64,000 bases of DNA from Sphingomonadaceae bacterium (GTDB taxonomy: Bacteria; Pseudomonadota; Alphaproteobacteria; Sphingomonadales; Sphingomonadaceae), in contig CANJBY010000004.1 in assembly GCA_947472735.1 (NCBI GenBank), positions 24,311 to 88,310 of the forward strand, in the 5' to 3' direction. The translations under genes and the position numbers were made by a program. Positions 1 to 9,074 of the stretch are shown here, in pieces; positions within the stretch are counted from its first letter, which is position 1; each line of letters starts with the position of its first letter. A model generated the notes under the pieces. That model searched no databases. It was not told where the DNA came from and saw nothing but the letters and a program-made list of their open reading frames with translations.

Positions 1-2
1 AC

Positions 3-1019
3 CTCAACCCCGAGGCTTATGCCCCCTTTCGTGATCCACGTGACTACATCCTGAGCTGGACCGACCAGATCTGGATCGACAAGGGTCTTGGCCGGCTGGG
101 CGAACACTATGCAGACGATATCAAGGTTCACACTGCCTATGGCGAGACCTATGATTTCGATCATGTCCTGACCAACAGCGTCCAGAAAATGAGCGCTTTC
201 CCCAACGGCGGCGGCGGTTCGGGCGAAGACGTCGTGTGGGAACAGCGCGGCCCCATGGGCTTCATCAGTTCGCATCGCGTGCTCAAGACGGGTACCAATC
301 TGGGCTATTGGAACTATGGCCCCCCCACTGGTCGCAACTGGGTTTCGCGCACGATCGCACATTGCCTCGTGCAGGATGGCAAAGTGGTCGAAGAGTGGCT
401 GGTACGCGATGAATACGCGGTTCTTCAGTCGCTGGGGATTGACCCCGAACAGGTGGCGGCCGACATGCTACGCGCATCACCCGTGACCGGAGAACTCCTG
501 ACGATTACGGAGGATACGCCCGCCTTTTCGGGGACTTATCCCGATCCCGCCCGAGAAGGCATTTCTGGGAAGCGCCCCGATCGCTTCAACGAGGAATGCC
601 AGGCGATCGCGGCCATGTATGACGAGGTATGGAACCGCAAGCGTTTCGACCGTGCCTCTGCCTATTGCGATCCGAAGGTTGTGTGCCACACCGTGCGCAT
701 GCACCGGGCACAGGGCATCGATGGTTATCAGCAACAAATCATCGACCTGCTGGCCGCCTTCCCTGACGGCCGTATCGAATTACGCGACGTTGTGGTGTGC
801 CAATCGAACGAACTGGGCATGCGCATCGCGGCGATCTGGACGATGCACGCGACTTACAGCGGCGTTCCGCTTTACGGCCCGCCTACCCGCACCCCGGTGA
901 AGATCATGGGGGCATCCCACTTCGAAATGAAGGACGGCAAGATCCTGCGCGAATGGCGCCTGTTCGATGAAATCGCAGTAATGGCCCAGATCATCGGAGC
1001 GCGCCAGACGCTTGCCTGA
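3..1019 (+). CDS. SnoaL-like / ester cyclase family protein, 5' end outside window
   Basis: Frame of ORF 189..1019 stays open upstream to base 3 (LNPEAYAPFRDPRDYILSWTDQIW...), so the listed ATG is internal; duplicated SnoaL-like pattern. Confidence 0.7.
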   Translation, partial: LNPEAYAPFRDPRDYILSWTDQIWIDKGLGRLGEHYADDIKVHTAYGETYDFDHVLTNSVQKMSAFPNGGGGSGEDVVWEQRGPMGFISSHRVLKTGTNLGYWNYGPPTGRNWVSRTIAHCLVQDGKVVEEWLVRDEYAVLQSLGIDPEQVAADMLRASPVTGELLTITEDTPAFSGTYPDPAREGISGKRPDRFNEECQAIAAMYDEVWNRKRFDRASAYCDPKVVCHTVRMHRAQGIDGYQQQIIDLLAAFPDGRIELRDVVVCQSNELGMRIAAIWTMHATYSGVPLYGPPTRTPVKIMGASHFEMKDGKILREWRLFDEIAVMAQIIGARQTLA

Positions 1020-1043
1020 TAGGCCGCGATACTATGAAACAGG

Positions 1044-1077
1044 AAAGGGGTGGCGCGCAGGCGCTGCCCCTTTTTTT
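1044..1077 (+). terminator. Rho-independent terminator
   Basis: AAAGGGG-tGGCGC-gcag-GCGCtg-CCCC followed by T7, 25 nt after the stop codon. Confidence 0.75.
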
Positions 1078-1231
1078 CAAAGCCCGTAGGCACTTGGGTC
1101 CGCCTGCCCCTCCGTCCCTGCCAAGCGCTACGGCGGAACTTTGACCTCAGCTTGCGACAGCCTGACAGGCCTCGCCTTGCTTCGATCTGTCTGTTGCAGA
1201 TTGTTGGAAGAGGATGAACGTCACCAACGAA

Positions 1232-1261
1232 AAAGGGGGCAGCTTTAGGGCTGCCCCCTTT
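1232..1261 (-). terminator. Terminator for TonB-dependent receptor gene
   Basis: AAAGGGGGCAGC / GCTGCCCCCTTT perfect 12-bp stem, 6-nt loop. Confidence 0.75.
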
Positions 1262-1289
1262 CCGGAAGGGTAGATAAGAGCCGAAAGAC

Positions 1290-3737
1290 TTAGAAAGTCA
1301 GTCGGGTACGAATGCCAAAGTTGCGTGGCATGCCCCAGTTCGCCTGCTGCAGCCCGTCACCGCCGGTCTGCGTACGCTGGTTCAGCATGTTGTCTTCGAT
1401 GTTTTCAACGAAGACTTCGACGCTGTAGCGGCGATCATAATCGGAAACCGCCAAGCGCAGGTCGCTCTGCGTAAAGCTCGGCTGGAAGCCCGACAAGTCG
1501 AACGGCAACCCCCCATGGGCAAAGTAGCTACTGCTATAGCGCATCTGTGCCTGCGGCGTCAGATAACCAAAACCTACGTCGATGTCATAGCTGGTACCAA
1601 TGGTGAAGCTGAACTCAGGCGTATATGGCGGGCGATACCCGGCCAGGTTGATAAAGCGGCTGGCGGGAACGGCACCGTTCAGTACCTGGAAACCACCCGG
1701 CAGGTTTATGCCGAACGAGGCGTATTCCGGGTCCTGGTAGGCTGCACCAAAAGAAATCCGCCAGTTTTCAACTGGCAGAACAGCGCCAGACACTTCGATA
1801 CCCTTGGCATTCAACACGCCGCCGTTTGACGACAGGGTAAGGAACGAGCCGGGATTGGCGGGGTTCGGGATCTGGAAGGTAGTAGCCAGATCCGAATAAC
1901 GCACCTGATAAAGGGCGATATTGAGTTCTGCCCGACGATCCCAGAAACGCGACTTGAGGCCAAGTTCAAACGACCGCGATTTCTGAGGCTGGGTAACAGT
2001 CCCGTTCTGGTTCATTGCCCCGGAAAGGAACCCTGTCGATGCAGTAAAATAGGCCATGACATCGTCAGCCAGGTCATATTCCGTACCAGCGCGCCACGTA
2101 ACGTTCTTAAACGTCGCCGTGACGTCACTCTTTGCCGTCGCAGTCGCGCTAACATAGGGAAACACGACACGAGGATCGTTGGGCGGGGTCGTTGGCGTCA
2201 AGCTGCCAACATAAGCCGCGTTACCGTTGATCGCATGCTTGCGCTCATTGTTATAACGCACGCCACCGATCACGCGCCACTGGGGCGAGAGCGAATAGGT
2301 CGCTTCACCAAACGCGCCAAGATAACGGCTGTCGATGAATTGCGTGGTGTTCGAGGTGGAGTTGATCAAGTTCGCAAGCGAAACCAGCGGCGTGCCGGTT
2401 TGCACGCGCAGAACCGTGCCGTTGGTTGAAACCGCAGTGGGCCGAGCGTTCAGGTCATCCACCGTATGACGCAGCGATGAATACGAGAAGAACAGTTCGT
2501 CATAGGACGCGTAACCGCCAAGAGTAAGCTGAAGCGGTCCATCCCACTGGGAAATCAGCTGAACTTCCTGAGTGTACGACTTGTTATTTTCCTCAACCCA
2601 TTCACGCGCATTCGGGTTAGAGCTGTAGTCCGCATCGTTGCCCAGCAGCGAAGTGTAATTGGTGAACGAAGTGATCGACCGCAGCAGCATGCTGCCCAGA
2701 CCCACATTGGCATCCAGCGTCGCGTTGGTCTCGCGCAGACGATCCTTGTTCACGAAATCGCGCGAAACCGTGCGCTTATCGAGGTTGGACATACCAGGCG
2801 TGCCATCGAGCATGTCAAACGCTACGGTGCCACCTGAACCGCGACGAGGGTTCTGACAATCAAACACCGGACCATAAGGGTCGGTTAGGCCATTTGCCTG
2901 AACGGTGCGGCAAGCGCCGTTGATCGCGAACATCCCCGCAGGGTTACCCTTTTCGGAAATGCTGGACACGCGAAGGGTAATGTCAAGATCGCTGCTGGGA
3001 TTGTACCGTGCCGACCCTCGCAACGAGAGCGTGTCAGCGACGCCAAGATTGCCGCCAACAAGATTTTTGACCCAGCCATCGCTCTTGTCGCTCAGTGCCG
3101 CAAAGCGCACCGCGAAATTGTCAGTAATCCCCGCATTTACATACATTTCGTTGCGGAATTCATTAAACCGGCTGTATCGGCTATCGATCCCAGCTGTAAT
3201 GCCCTGAGCCTTGATGTCCGGACCGTTGGAATAGAGATTGATCGCGCCGCCCAGCGTATTTCGACCGTAAAGCGTACCTTGCGGGCCACGCAATACTTCA
3301 ACGCGGCTCACGTCAAAAAAGGCGCGCGTCTGTTGCGAAGCCCGCGGCTTGTAAACGCCGTCGACAAAAACGCCGACAATCGATGCGGTATCACCATAGG
3401 TAGCGTTGGAGTTTGCGCCGCGCAGAGCGATCTTGGCGTCATTGCCTCCCTTGGCAAAAACAAGACCCGGTGCAAGCTGCTCGAGACGAGACACGTCCTT
3501 GATGCCAGAGCGCGCCAAATCTTCACTCGTCAAAGCTTGAACCGAGGCGCTGACGTCCAGCAGATTTTGCTCCCGCTTATTGGCGGTGACAACGATATCG
3601 GCCAGTCCTTCGTTGGAATCTTGCGCCGCAGCTTCGGGCGCGGAAGCCGTCTCGGCCATCGCCGAAACAGGCAGCGCAGCCATTGCAAGTACGGCACCCG
3701 CCGCGCTCGTCCTCAAAATTATCCGAGTCATCGTCAT
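1290..3737 (-). CDS. TonB-dependent receptor
   Basis: 815 aa; signal peptide, plug motif (IVVTANKREQNLLDVSASVQALT, RVEVLRGPQGTLYGRNTLGGAINL), C-terminal Phe beta-strand. Confidence 0.95.
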   Translation of the reverse strand: MTMTRIILRTSAAGAVLAMAALPVSAMAETASAPEAAAQDSNEGLADIVVTANKREQNLLDVSASVQALTSEDLARSGIKDVSRLEQLAPGLVFAKGGNDAKIALRGANSNATYGDTASIVGVFVDGVYKPRASQQTRAFFDVSRVEVLRGPQGTLYGRNTLGGAINLYSNGPDIKAQGITAGIDSRYSRFNEFRNEMYVNAGITDNFAVRFAALSDKSDGWVKNLVGGNLGVADTLSLRGSARYNPSSDLDITLRVSSISEKGNPAGMFAINGACRTVQANGLTDPYGPVFDCQNPRRGSGGTVAFDMLDGTPGMSNLDKRTVSRDFVNKDRLRETNATLDANVGLGSMLLRSITSFTNYTSLLGNDADYSSNPNAREWVEENNKSYTQEVQLISQWDGPLQLTLGGYASYDELFFSYSSLRHTVDDLNARPTAVSTNGTVLRVQTGTPLVSLANLINSTSNTTQFIDSRYLGAFGEATYSLSPQWRVIGGVRYNNERKHAINGNAAYVGSLTPTTPPNDPRVVFPYVSATATAKSDVTATFKNVTWRAGTEYDLADDVMAYFTASTGFLSGAMNQNGTVTQPQKSRSFELGLKSRFWDRRAELNIALYQVRYSDLATTFQIPNPANPGSFLTLSSNGGVLNAKGIEVSGAVLPVENWRISFGAAYQDPEYASFGINLPGGFQVLNGAVPASRFINLAGYRPPYTPEFSFTIGTSYDIDVGFGYLTPQAQMRYSSSYFAHGGLPFDLSGFQPSFTQSDLRLAVSDYDRRYSVEVFVENIEDNMLNQRTQTGGDGLQQANWGMPRNFGIRTRLTF

Positions 3738-3893
3738 GAATACCCCCCTGATTGTTTTACGCGAGACGCGTCATTGCGGCTCTTCCCAAACAATGTACTC
3801 CGGATGCATTTTGACGCAAGCGAAATTATTTTGATCTAAATCAATGTTATAAGCGAAATGCCCAATTTCCCCAAACTGCAGACATCCCTTTTG

Positions 3894-3910
3894 TGCAATA
3901 ATTGATTGCA
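3894..3910. promoter_or_regulatory. Candidate operator dyad in divergent promoter region
   Basis: TGCAAT-AATTG-ATTGCA perfect inverted repeat between divergent TonB receptor and MFS genes. Confidence 0.4.
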
Positions 3911-3975
3911 TCCCGCTGCACACGGTTGCATTTGAAACATAGCTTGCAGCCATTAGGTGCTAAAAGGGGTGAATT

Positions 3976-5229
3976 ATGATGCAGCAGCGTGCAGAAGATT
4001 TGGGATTGCCCAGCAGGCTGCGAGCATTGGCCTTCCTTGCGATCGCCTACATTTTTTACAGTTGGTCATGGAACACCGTAGACGTGCTGCGACCATACAT
4101 CGCTGCCGATCTTGGCCTGTCACTGACTGAAGCCGGCTCGCTTTACAGCGCTCAGGCATTGGGTGCGCTTTGCGGTGCGATCATCAATGGGCAGATTGCC
4201 GACCGCCTTGGGCGTCGTAACGCCCTTATGGCAGTGATGATCGGTTTTGGCACGATGCTAATCGCTGGAACGCTAGTCACCAGCTATCTTCAGGTGCTTG
4301 GGCAACGCTTCATGCTCGGTTATTTCACCGGCTCTATGTATCCGATTACAGTGGGCATCTACGCAGGCCTGTTTGGTCCCGCGGTGCGGGGCCGGGTGGC
4401 ATCGGTCATTATGGGATCGTCCTATCTGGCGGTTTCGCTACTCGGCATTGCTTCTGCTGCCGTTTTTTCGCGCAATGGCGATTGGCATGTCCTTCTTTGG
4501 GTAGGGATGGCGCCCATTGCACTGGCTTTCCTGGCGCCATTTGTAGTGCCTGACGATCGCAAGTTGATCGCCTTCGGTAGCGTTGAGGGAAGCCTCGGCC
4601 TGACGAAAGGCCTGCCCATCAAACAGCTGTTCGCGCCTGGACTTCGCCGGCAAACAATCATGCTGACTTTGGTATCAGGTCTGAACTTCTTTGCCTATCA
4701 GGCCTTCAGCGGCTGGGCGACCACCTATCTACGCAGCGTGCGCGGCTTCAATGACAGTGCCATTGGCGTATCGGTATCCTGGATGTTTGCAGGCAGTTTG
4801 CTCGGGGGATTTTTCTGGGGCTGGATTGGCGACCGTTTTGGCCGCAGGGCGGCGGCAAGTGGGTTTTTCGTGACCGCATTGCTGATCCTGATCTATCTTT
4901 ATGCGCCGATTTCACCGGTGGTGCTCAACTTAGTCGCGTTCGGCTATGGCGCCTGCCTGGCCTGCAGTGTGGTCTGGGGTCCATGGCTTGCGGAATTGTA
5001 TCCTCAGCACCTTAAGTCCACTGCGGCATCAATTTTCAATTGGGGTCGCATAGTGAGCTTTGTTGCGCCTCTCATCACTGGCCAGATGGCTGAACTCTTC
5101 GGGCTGCCCGCAACCATGACGGTTGCCAGTGTAGTCTTTTCGATCGCTGCGTTGATCTGGTTGCGCCTGCCGGAAACCTATCGTCCTGACGGGTTGACCC
5201 CCAAGCCCTCCACAAGCGCAAGCCAATGA
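3976..5229 (+). CDS. MFS transporter
   Basis: 417 aa, 12-TM pattern, motifs GQIADRLGRRNAL and GWIGDRFGRRAA. Confidence 0.92.
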   Translation: MMQQRAEDLGLPSRLRALAFLAIAYIFYSWSWNTVDVLRPYIAADLGLSLTEAGSLYSAQALGALCGAIINGQIADRLGRRNALMAVMIGFGTMLIAGTLVTSYLQVLGQRFMLGYFTGSMYPITVGIYAGLFGPAVRGRVASVIMGSSYLAVSLLGIASAAVFSRNGDWHVLLWVGMAPIALAFLAPFVVPDDRKLIAFGSVEGSLGLTKGLPIKQLFAPGLRRQTIMLTLVSGLNFFAYQAFSGWATTYLRSVRGFNDSAIGVSVSWMFAGSLLGGFFWGWIGDRFGRRAAASGFFVTALLILIYLYAPISPVVLNLVAFGYGACLACSVVWGPWLAELYPQHLKSTAASIFNWGRIVSFVAPLITGQMAELFGLPATMTVASVVFSIAALIWLRLPETYRPDGLTPKPSTSASQ

Positions 5230-5257
5230 TTTCAAGAAGCTCGCGAAAGCATGACGG

Positions 5258-6211
5258 ATGAAAATCGGCGTGTTTGCGATGGGCGGCACCATCGCCATGC
5301 GCAGTCAGCCTGGCGGGGGCGTTGCGCCTGAAGATGGGGCAGACGCCATTTGGTCAAGCGCCCACTTGGCCTCCGACATAACGGTAGAGCGGCATGATCT
5401 CGCGCTGAAACCCAGCGCCAGCGTTGATCTCTCTGACGTAGCGGCGCTGGCTGATGCGATCCAACGGGCCGCAGCCTATGGAATGAATGGCGCTGTCGTC
5501 ACCCACGGTACGGATACGCTTGAAGAAACTGCTTTCGCACTGGAACTGATGCTTGGCAACGCGATCCCTGTCGTCGTCACCGGTGCCATGCGAAGCGCAG
5601 ACAGCATAGGTGCGGATGGGCCGGCCAATTTGGCCGCGGCCATCAACATAGCGGCAGATCCCAAGGCCCGCGATTATGGCGTAATGGTTTTGTTCGGTGA
5701 TGAAATTCACGCGGCACACATGGTCCGCAAGGTGCACAGTGCCCGGCCTCATGCGTTCTCGTCGGAACCTTACGGGCCAATTGGTCACGTCGTCGAAAGT
5801 GTCGTCCACTTCGAAATGACCTCGTGCGTGGTCTTGCCTCGCCTGACGTTAGGCGGGCCCATCCCGGTAGTTCCGATACTCCAAGCAGGTATGGATCTTG
5901 AACCAGAGACAATTCGCGCCTTCAAAGGCACCGAAATCGCTGCGTTGATTATTGCCGGCGTGGGCGGTGGGCACGTGTCAGCCAGGGCCACACCTGCACT
6001 CGAGGCTTTGGCCCGTGAAAAACCAGTCGTGATTACTAGTAGGGTTGGCATGGGCCCGACGCTGCAAAACAGCTACGCGTATTCCGGCGGCGACATCGAC
6101 CTTCAGAAAAGGGGCGTGCTGAACGGCGGGCGCTGGCGCCCCAGCCAAGTTCGGATACTGGTACAACTGGCCCTGAGCAGCGGTAAAAGCCTCCGCGAAA
6201 TTCTGAAATAA
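5258..6211 (+). CDS. Asparaginase family protein
   Basis: MGGTIAM and VVTHGTDTLEETA motifs of the asparaginase/glutaminase family. Confidence 0.9.
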   Translation: MKIGVFAMGGTIAMRSQPGGGVAPEDGADAIWSSAHLASDITVERHDLALKPSASVDLSDVAALADAIQRAAAYGMNGAVVTHGTDTLEETAFALELMLGNAIPVVVTGAMRSADSIGADGPANLAAAINIAADPKARDYGVMVLFGDEIHAAHMVRKVHSARPHAFSSEPYGPIGHVVESVVHFEMTSCVVLPRLTLGGPIPVVPILQAGMDLEPETIRAFKGTEIAALIIAGVGGGHVSARATPALEALAREKPVVITSRVGMGPTLQNSYAYSGGDIDLQKRGVLNGGRWRPSQVRILVQLALSSGKSLREILK

Positions 6212-6270
6212 TGAGTAACCACCAGATTTCTGGACGCCTTCTATCCTAATTTTGAGGACAGGAGGCGACG

Positions 6271-6540
6271 ATGGGGAAGCCCAATTTCAGTGATGAGTTC
6301 AAGCGCGATGCGGTGGCCCAGATCACCGAACGTGGGTATCGGGTAGCGGAGGTCTCGCAGCGGCTCGGGGTCAGCGCGCACTCGCTGTATGCCTGGAAGC
6401 GGCAGCTGGGCAGGCAAGTGTCTGGTGATTCCGGCAAGGATGCTGAGATCCGCCAGTTGAAGCGCGAGCTGGCCCGGGTGACCGAGGAGCGCGACATCCT
6501 AAAAAAAGCCACCGCGTATTTCGCCAGGGATGCAAAGTGA
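6271..6540 (+). CDS. IS3-family transposase OrfA (HTH)
   Basis: 89 aa, MGKPNFSDEFKRDAVAQITERGYRVAEVSQRLGVSAHSLYAWKRQ. Confidence 0.93.
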   Translation: MGKPNFSDEFKRDAVAQITERGYRVAEVSQRLGVSAHSLYAWKRQLGRQVSGDSGKDAEIRQLKRELARVTEERDILKKATAYFARDAK

Positions 6541-7412
6541 GATACGCGTTTGTTGCCGAGCATCGTGACCAGTTCAGGGTTCGGTCGATGTGTCGGTGTC
6601 TCCGCATCCAGCCCAGCGGTTTCTATGCTTGGCAGAAGAGGCCGCTGAGTCAGCGGGCTCAGGAAGATGCTCGGCAGACGAAGTTGATCCGGCAAGCCTG
6701 GAACGACAGCGGCAAGGTTTATGGCTACCGCAAGCTGCACGATGACCTGCTGGATCATGGCGAGACCTGCAGTCCGAACCGCGTTGCCCGGCTCACCAGG
6801 CTGGCCGGCATCAGGGCACAGATCGGCTACAGGCGTCGGCCGGGCAGCTATGGTGGCAAGCCGTCTTTGGCGGTCGACAACACTCTGGATCGTCAGTTCG
6901 ACGTAGCTGCGCCAGATCGGGCCTGGGTGACCGACATCACCTACATTCGCCCCCTGGAAGGCTTTGCCTATCTGGCTGTTGTGATCGATCTGTACTCCCG
7001 CCGCGTGGTGGGCTGGTCGATGCAAAGCCGGCAAACCACCGATGTGGTGCTGCAGGCGCTGCACATGGCTGTATGGCGGCGCAAACCGAAGCAGCGAGTA
7101 TTGATCCACTCGGATCAGGGCTCGCAGTTCACCAGCATGGACTGGGCCGCGTTCATCCGGGCTCACAATCTTGAGCACTCGATGAGCCGACGCGGCAACT
7201 GCCATGATAATGCCGTCGCCGAGAGCTTCTTCTCGTCGCTCAAGCGCGAGCGCATCCGGCGCCAGACATACAAAACCCGCGAAGAAGCCCGACAGGACGT
7301 GTTCGATTACGTCGAGATGTTCTACAACCCGGTGCGCAAGCAGGTCAGGAACGGGATGCTGTCACCCGCCGAGTTCGAACGGCAGCAGATTTTGAAAGCG
7401 GAAGGCGTCTAG
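6537..7412 (+). CDS. IS3-family transposase OrfB (DDE integrase core)
   Basis: 291 aa; WVTDITYIRPLEGFAYLAVVIDLYSRRVVGW, HSDQGSQFTS, NAVAESFFSSLKRE. Confidence 0.95.
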   Translation: MRYAFVAEHRDQFRVRSMCRCLRIQPSGFYAWQKRPLSQRAQEDARQTKLIRQAWNDSGKVYGYRKLHDDLLDHGETCSPNRVARLTRLAGIRAQIGYRRRPGSYGGKPSLAVDNTLDRQFDVAAPDRAWVTDITYIRPLEGFAYLAVVIDLYSRRVVGWSMQSRQTTDVVLQALHMAVWRRKPKQRVLIHSDQGSQFTSMDWAAFIRAHNLEHSMSRRGNCHDNAVAESFFSSLKRERIRRQTYKTREEARQDVFDYVEMFYNPVRKQVRNGMLSPAEFERQQILKAEGV

Positions 7413-7430
7413 AAAACTAGGGGCTACTCA

Positions 7431-7576
7431 GTGCGACAATGGAAAATACGGCTCAATCCGACGCATCTGCGCCTCGCTCAACAACCACAGATCAGACAAT
7501 CGCAGCGCCTCCTCAGCGCCGCCATTGAATCAGCCGATCGCCTCTCGCGCAAAGCAATTTAATGGGTCCTGAGCCT
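7431..7576 (-). pseudogene. IS5-family transposase N-terminal remnant with terminal repeat
   Basis: Reverse strand encodes LSDLWLLSEAQMRRIEPYFPLSH, then is cut exactly at the IS3 end; outer end AGGCTCAGGACCCATTAAATTGC resembles an IS terminus. Confidence 0.75.
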
Positions 7577-7647
7577 AGCCTGAATTCTCCAATTGATTTA
7601 ATGAATTACAACTGCATGCCGCGTGCAAATGAATTTAACCGGGAGGG

Positions 7648-8034
7648 TCATGAAACACCTTGATCGACCTTACTGTAAAGCTCTTTGACCGCTTCGATTA
7701 ACAGACCCACCAAGTTGCCGTAGGCAACGGACATAAGCCCATCCTTATTGGTCTGCACCGCTTCGGGCACAATGAGCGCCAACTCCTGGGCGATAAGACC
7801 AACGCCGCGATTGCCTGTGTCGCGCCGACTAAAGGTAACCCCACGGAGTTTCCGGACCCGGTCCAGCGCGCCAGTGATCGTCTCGATGTCAGTCTTCAGG
7901 CGGGCGTCGGAATAGGCAGTAATGTCGCCTGTCGCTGTGATTGAACCCGAGACGGAAATGCTGCCGGTGAAGCTATCACCCGCCTTGTTGGCAGGCGTAA
8001 ATCCGAGTGCACCCGTCACATCGCCTGAGGTCAT
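7648..8034 (-). CDS. Phage tail fibre C-terminal part with peptidase S74 intramolecular chaperone domain
   Basis: SDARLKTDIETITGALDRVRKLRGVTFSRRDTGNRGVGLIAQEL...YGNLVGLLIEAVKEL; the tail-fibre frame continues upstream to about 8107. Confidence 0.85.
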   Translation of the reverse strand: MTSGDVTGALGFTPANKAGDSFTGSISVSGSITATGDITAYSDARLKTDIETITGALDRVRKLRGVTFSRRDTGNRGVGLIAQELALIVPEAVQTNKDGLMSVAYGNLVGLLIEAVKELYSKVDQGVS

Positions 8035-8106
8035 TGAGGAGCCGGTCGTGACCCGCCCTTTGGCGTCAACCGTGACCTTGAGATAAGTCCCGGCCGTCGC
8101 GCCGCT

Positions 8107-8213
8107 ATCTGTGCGACCTGCTCGTCCGAGTGCGTGCGGGAGTTACGCGCGTAGGGCGTGATCTTCTCTATCGGCCAGAGCTCACTGCTCTGGGCCGGCC
8201 AGTCCTGATCCAT
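8107..8213 (-). pseudogene. Truncated ParB-like nuclease/methyltransferase N-terminus
   Basis: MDQDWPAQSSELWPIEKITPYARNSRTHSDEQVAQIA matches the start of phage ParB-domain proteins, then joins tail-fibre sequence out of frame. Confidence 0.6.
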
Positions 8214-8307
8214 AGATGTCCTTGAAATGGGTTCGGCCGCAGGAGCCCGGAGAGCTTGCGGCACTTGTTTGCAATGTCAGTAAGCCGCTATGAGAGCAGC
8301 GGAGGTG

Positions 8308-8384
8308 GGGCCTGTAGCTCAGTTGGTTAGAGCTGGCCGCTCATAACGGCTAGGTCGCGGGTTCGAGTCCTGCCGGGCCCACCA
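8308..8384 (+). tRNA. tRNA with CAT anticodon, probably tRNA-Ile2 (lysidine type)
   Basis: Cloverleaf: GGGCCTG...CGGGCCC A CCA; anticodon stem GGCCG-CTCATAA-CGGCT; T arm GCGGG-TTCGAGT-CCTGC; C4-G69 and C5-G68 pairs favour Ile2 over Met. Confidence 0.85.
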
Positions 8385-8409
8385 ACTCCCCTGAAGCCAG
8401 GCAAACGGT

Positions 8410-8949
8410 CTATCGGATCAGCAGCAAGTCCCCGGTTCCCGTAATGGACAGGTCAACATCGCGCGGCCGGAAGTAGGCCATCTGCTGGGCCACCTTGCCG
8501 CCGCATTCGAAGGTCCCCCGTGCGACCACGAACCCCCAGCCAGCCGGAAGCGTGGTCTGTCCAGCGACGCGCAGATGTTCAATCTCGCGCTCGCCGCTGT
8601 CGTTGCGCGACAGACAGATCCAGCGCGCGCCCTGCTCACCGGCCGTAATGGTCATGGGCTCGTGCCCGACTTCGTCGTTGGACCAACCATGATCACTTCC
8701 ATTGGGCAGCCAATGCCCGACGTAGTTGAACGCGCGGCCCGGGACGGCGCCGGCAGTAAGCTGGGTGACCTGGTGTTCGGCCGGGTCAGTTACTTCGATG
8801 GCATCATCAGCGCTGCGGGTCCCGCCAAGCGCGAAAATGCCATAGCTCGAACTCGCGGGCTTCTGCTGGAAAGTGAAGTTCTCGCCGGTCTCCAGCTCAA
8901 CCAGGTCAACTGAAAGCGCACTGTAGCGCAGCGATTTGTTGAGCATCAC
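8410..8949 (-). CDS. Phage-associated hypothetical protein
   Basis: 179 aa, GTG start, overlaps the upstream ORF stop. Confidence 0.6.
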   Translation of the reverse strand: MMLNKSLRYSALSVDLVELETGENFTFQQKPASSSYGIFALGGTRSADDAIEVTDPAEHQVTQLTAGAVPGRAFNYVGHWLPNGSDHGWSNDEVGHEPMTITAGEQGARWICLSRNDSGEREIEHLRVAGQTTLPAGWGFVVARGTFECGGKVAQQMAYFRPRDVDLSITGTGDLLLIR

Positions 8950-9074
8950 AGTTCTTCCGGCTCGCGGTAAATCTCGATCCGATAGACCGAGCCTTCATGA
9001 ACGCCCTCATGGACCTGCGGCTCTTTAGGTTGTTCGGACGGTACAGTCGGGGCAGGGTTTTCTTGCGCGTTCAT
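8946..9074 (-). CDS. Small phage protein (42 aa)
   Basis: Not in the ORF track: MNAQENPAPTVPSEQPKEPQVHEGVHEGSVYRIEIYREPEEL*; start overlaps the 9071 stop and stop overlaps the 8949 start. Confidence 0.5.
   Translation of the reverse strand: MNAQENPAPTVPSEQPKEPQVHEGVHEGSVYRIEIYREPEEL

Larger units (their letters stand above)
6212..7430 (+). mobile_element. IS3-family insertion sequence
   Basis: OrfA/OrfB pair bounded by imperfect terminal repeats TGAGTAACCACCAGATTTCTGGACGCCTT and (revcomp) TGAGTAGCCCCTAGTTTTCTAGACGCCTT. Confidence 0.93.

Noticed and set aside
8308-8384. tRNA(CAT) 3' end as attL of the prophage
   Set aside because: No second copy of gggttcgagtcctgccgggcccacca seen on the right, and phage sequence lies on both sides of the tRNA.
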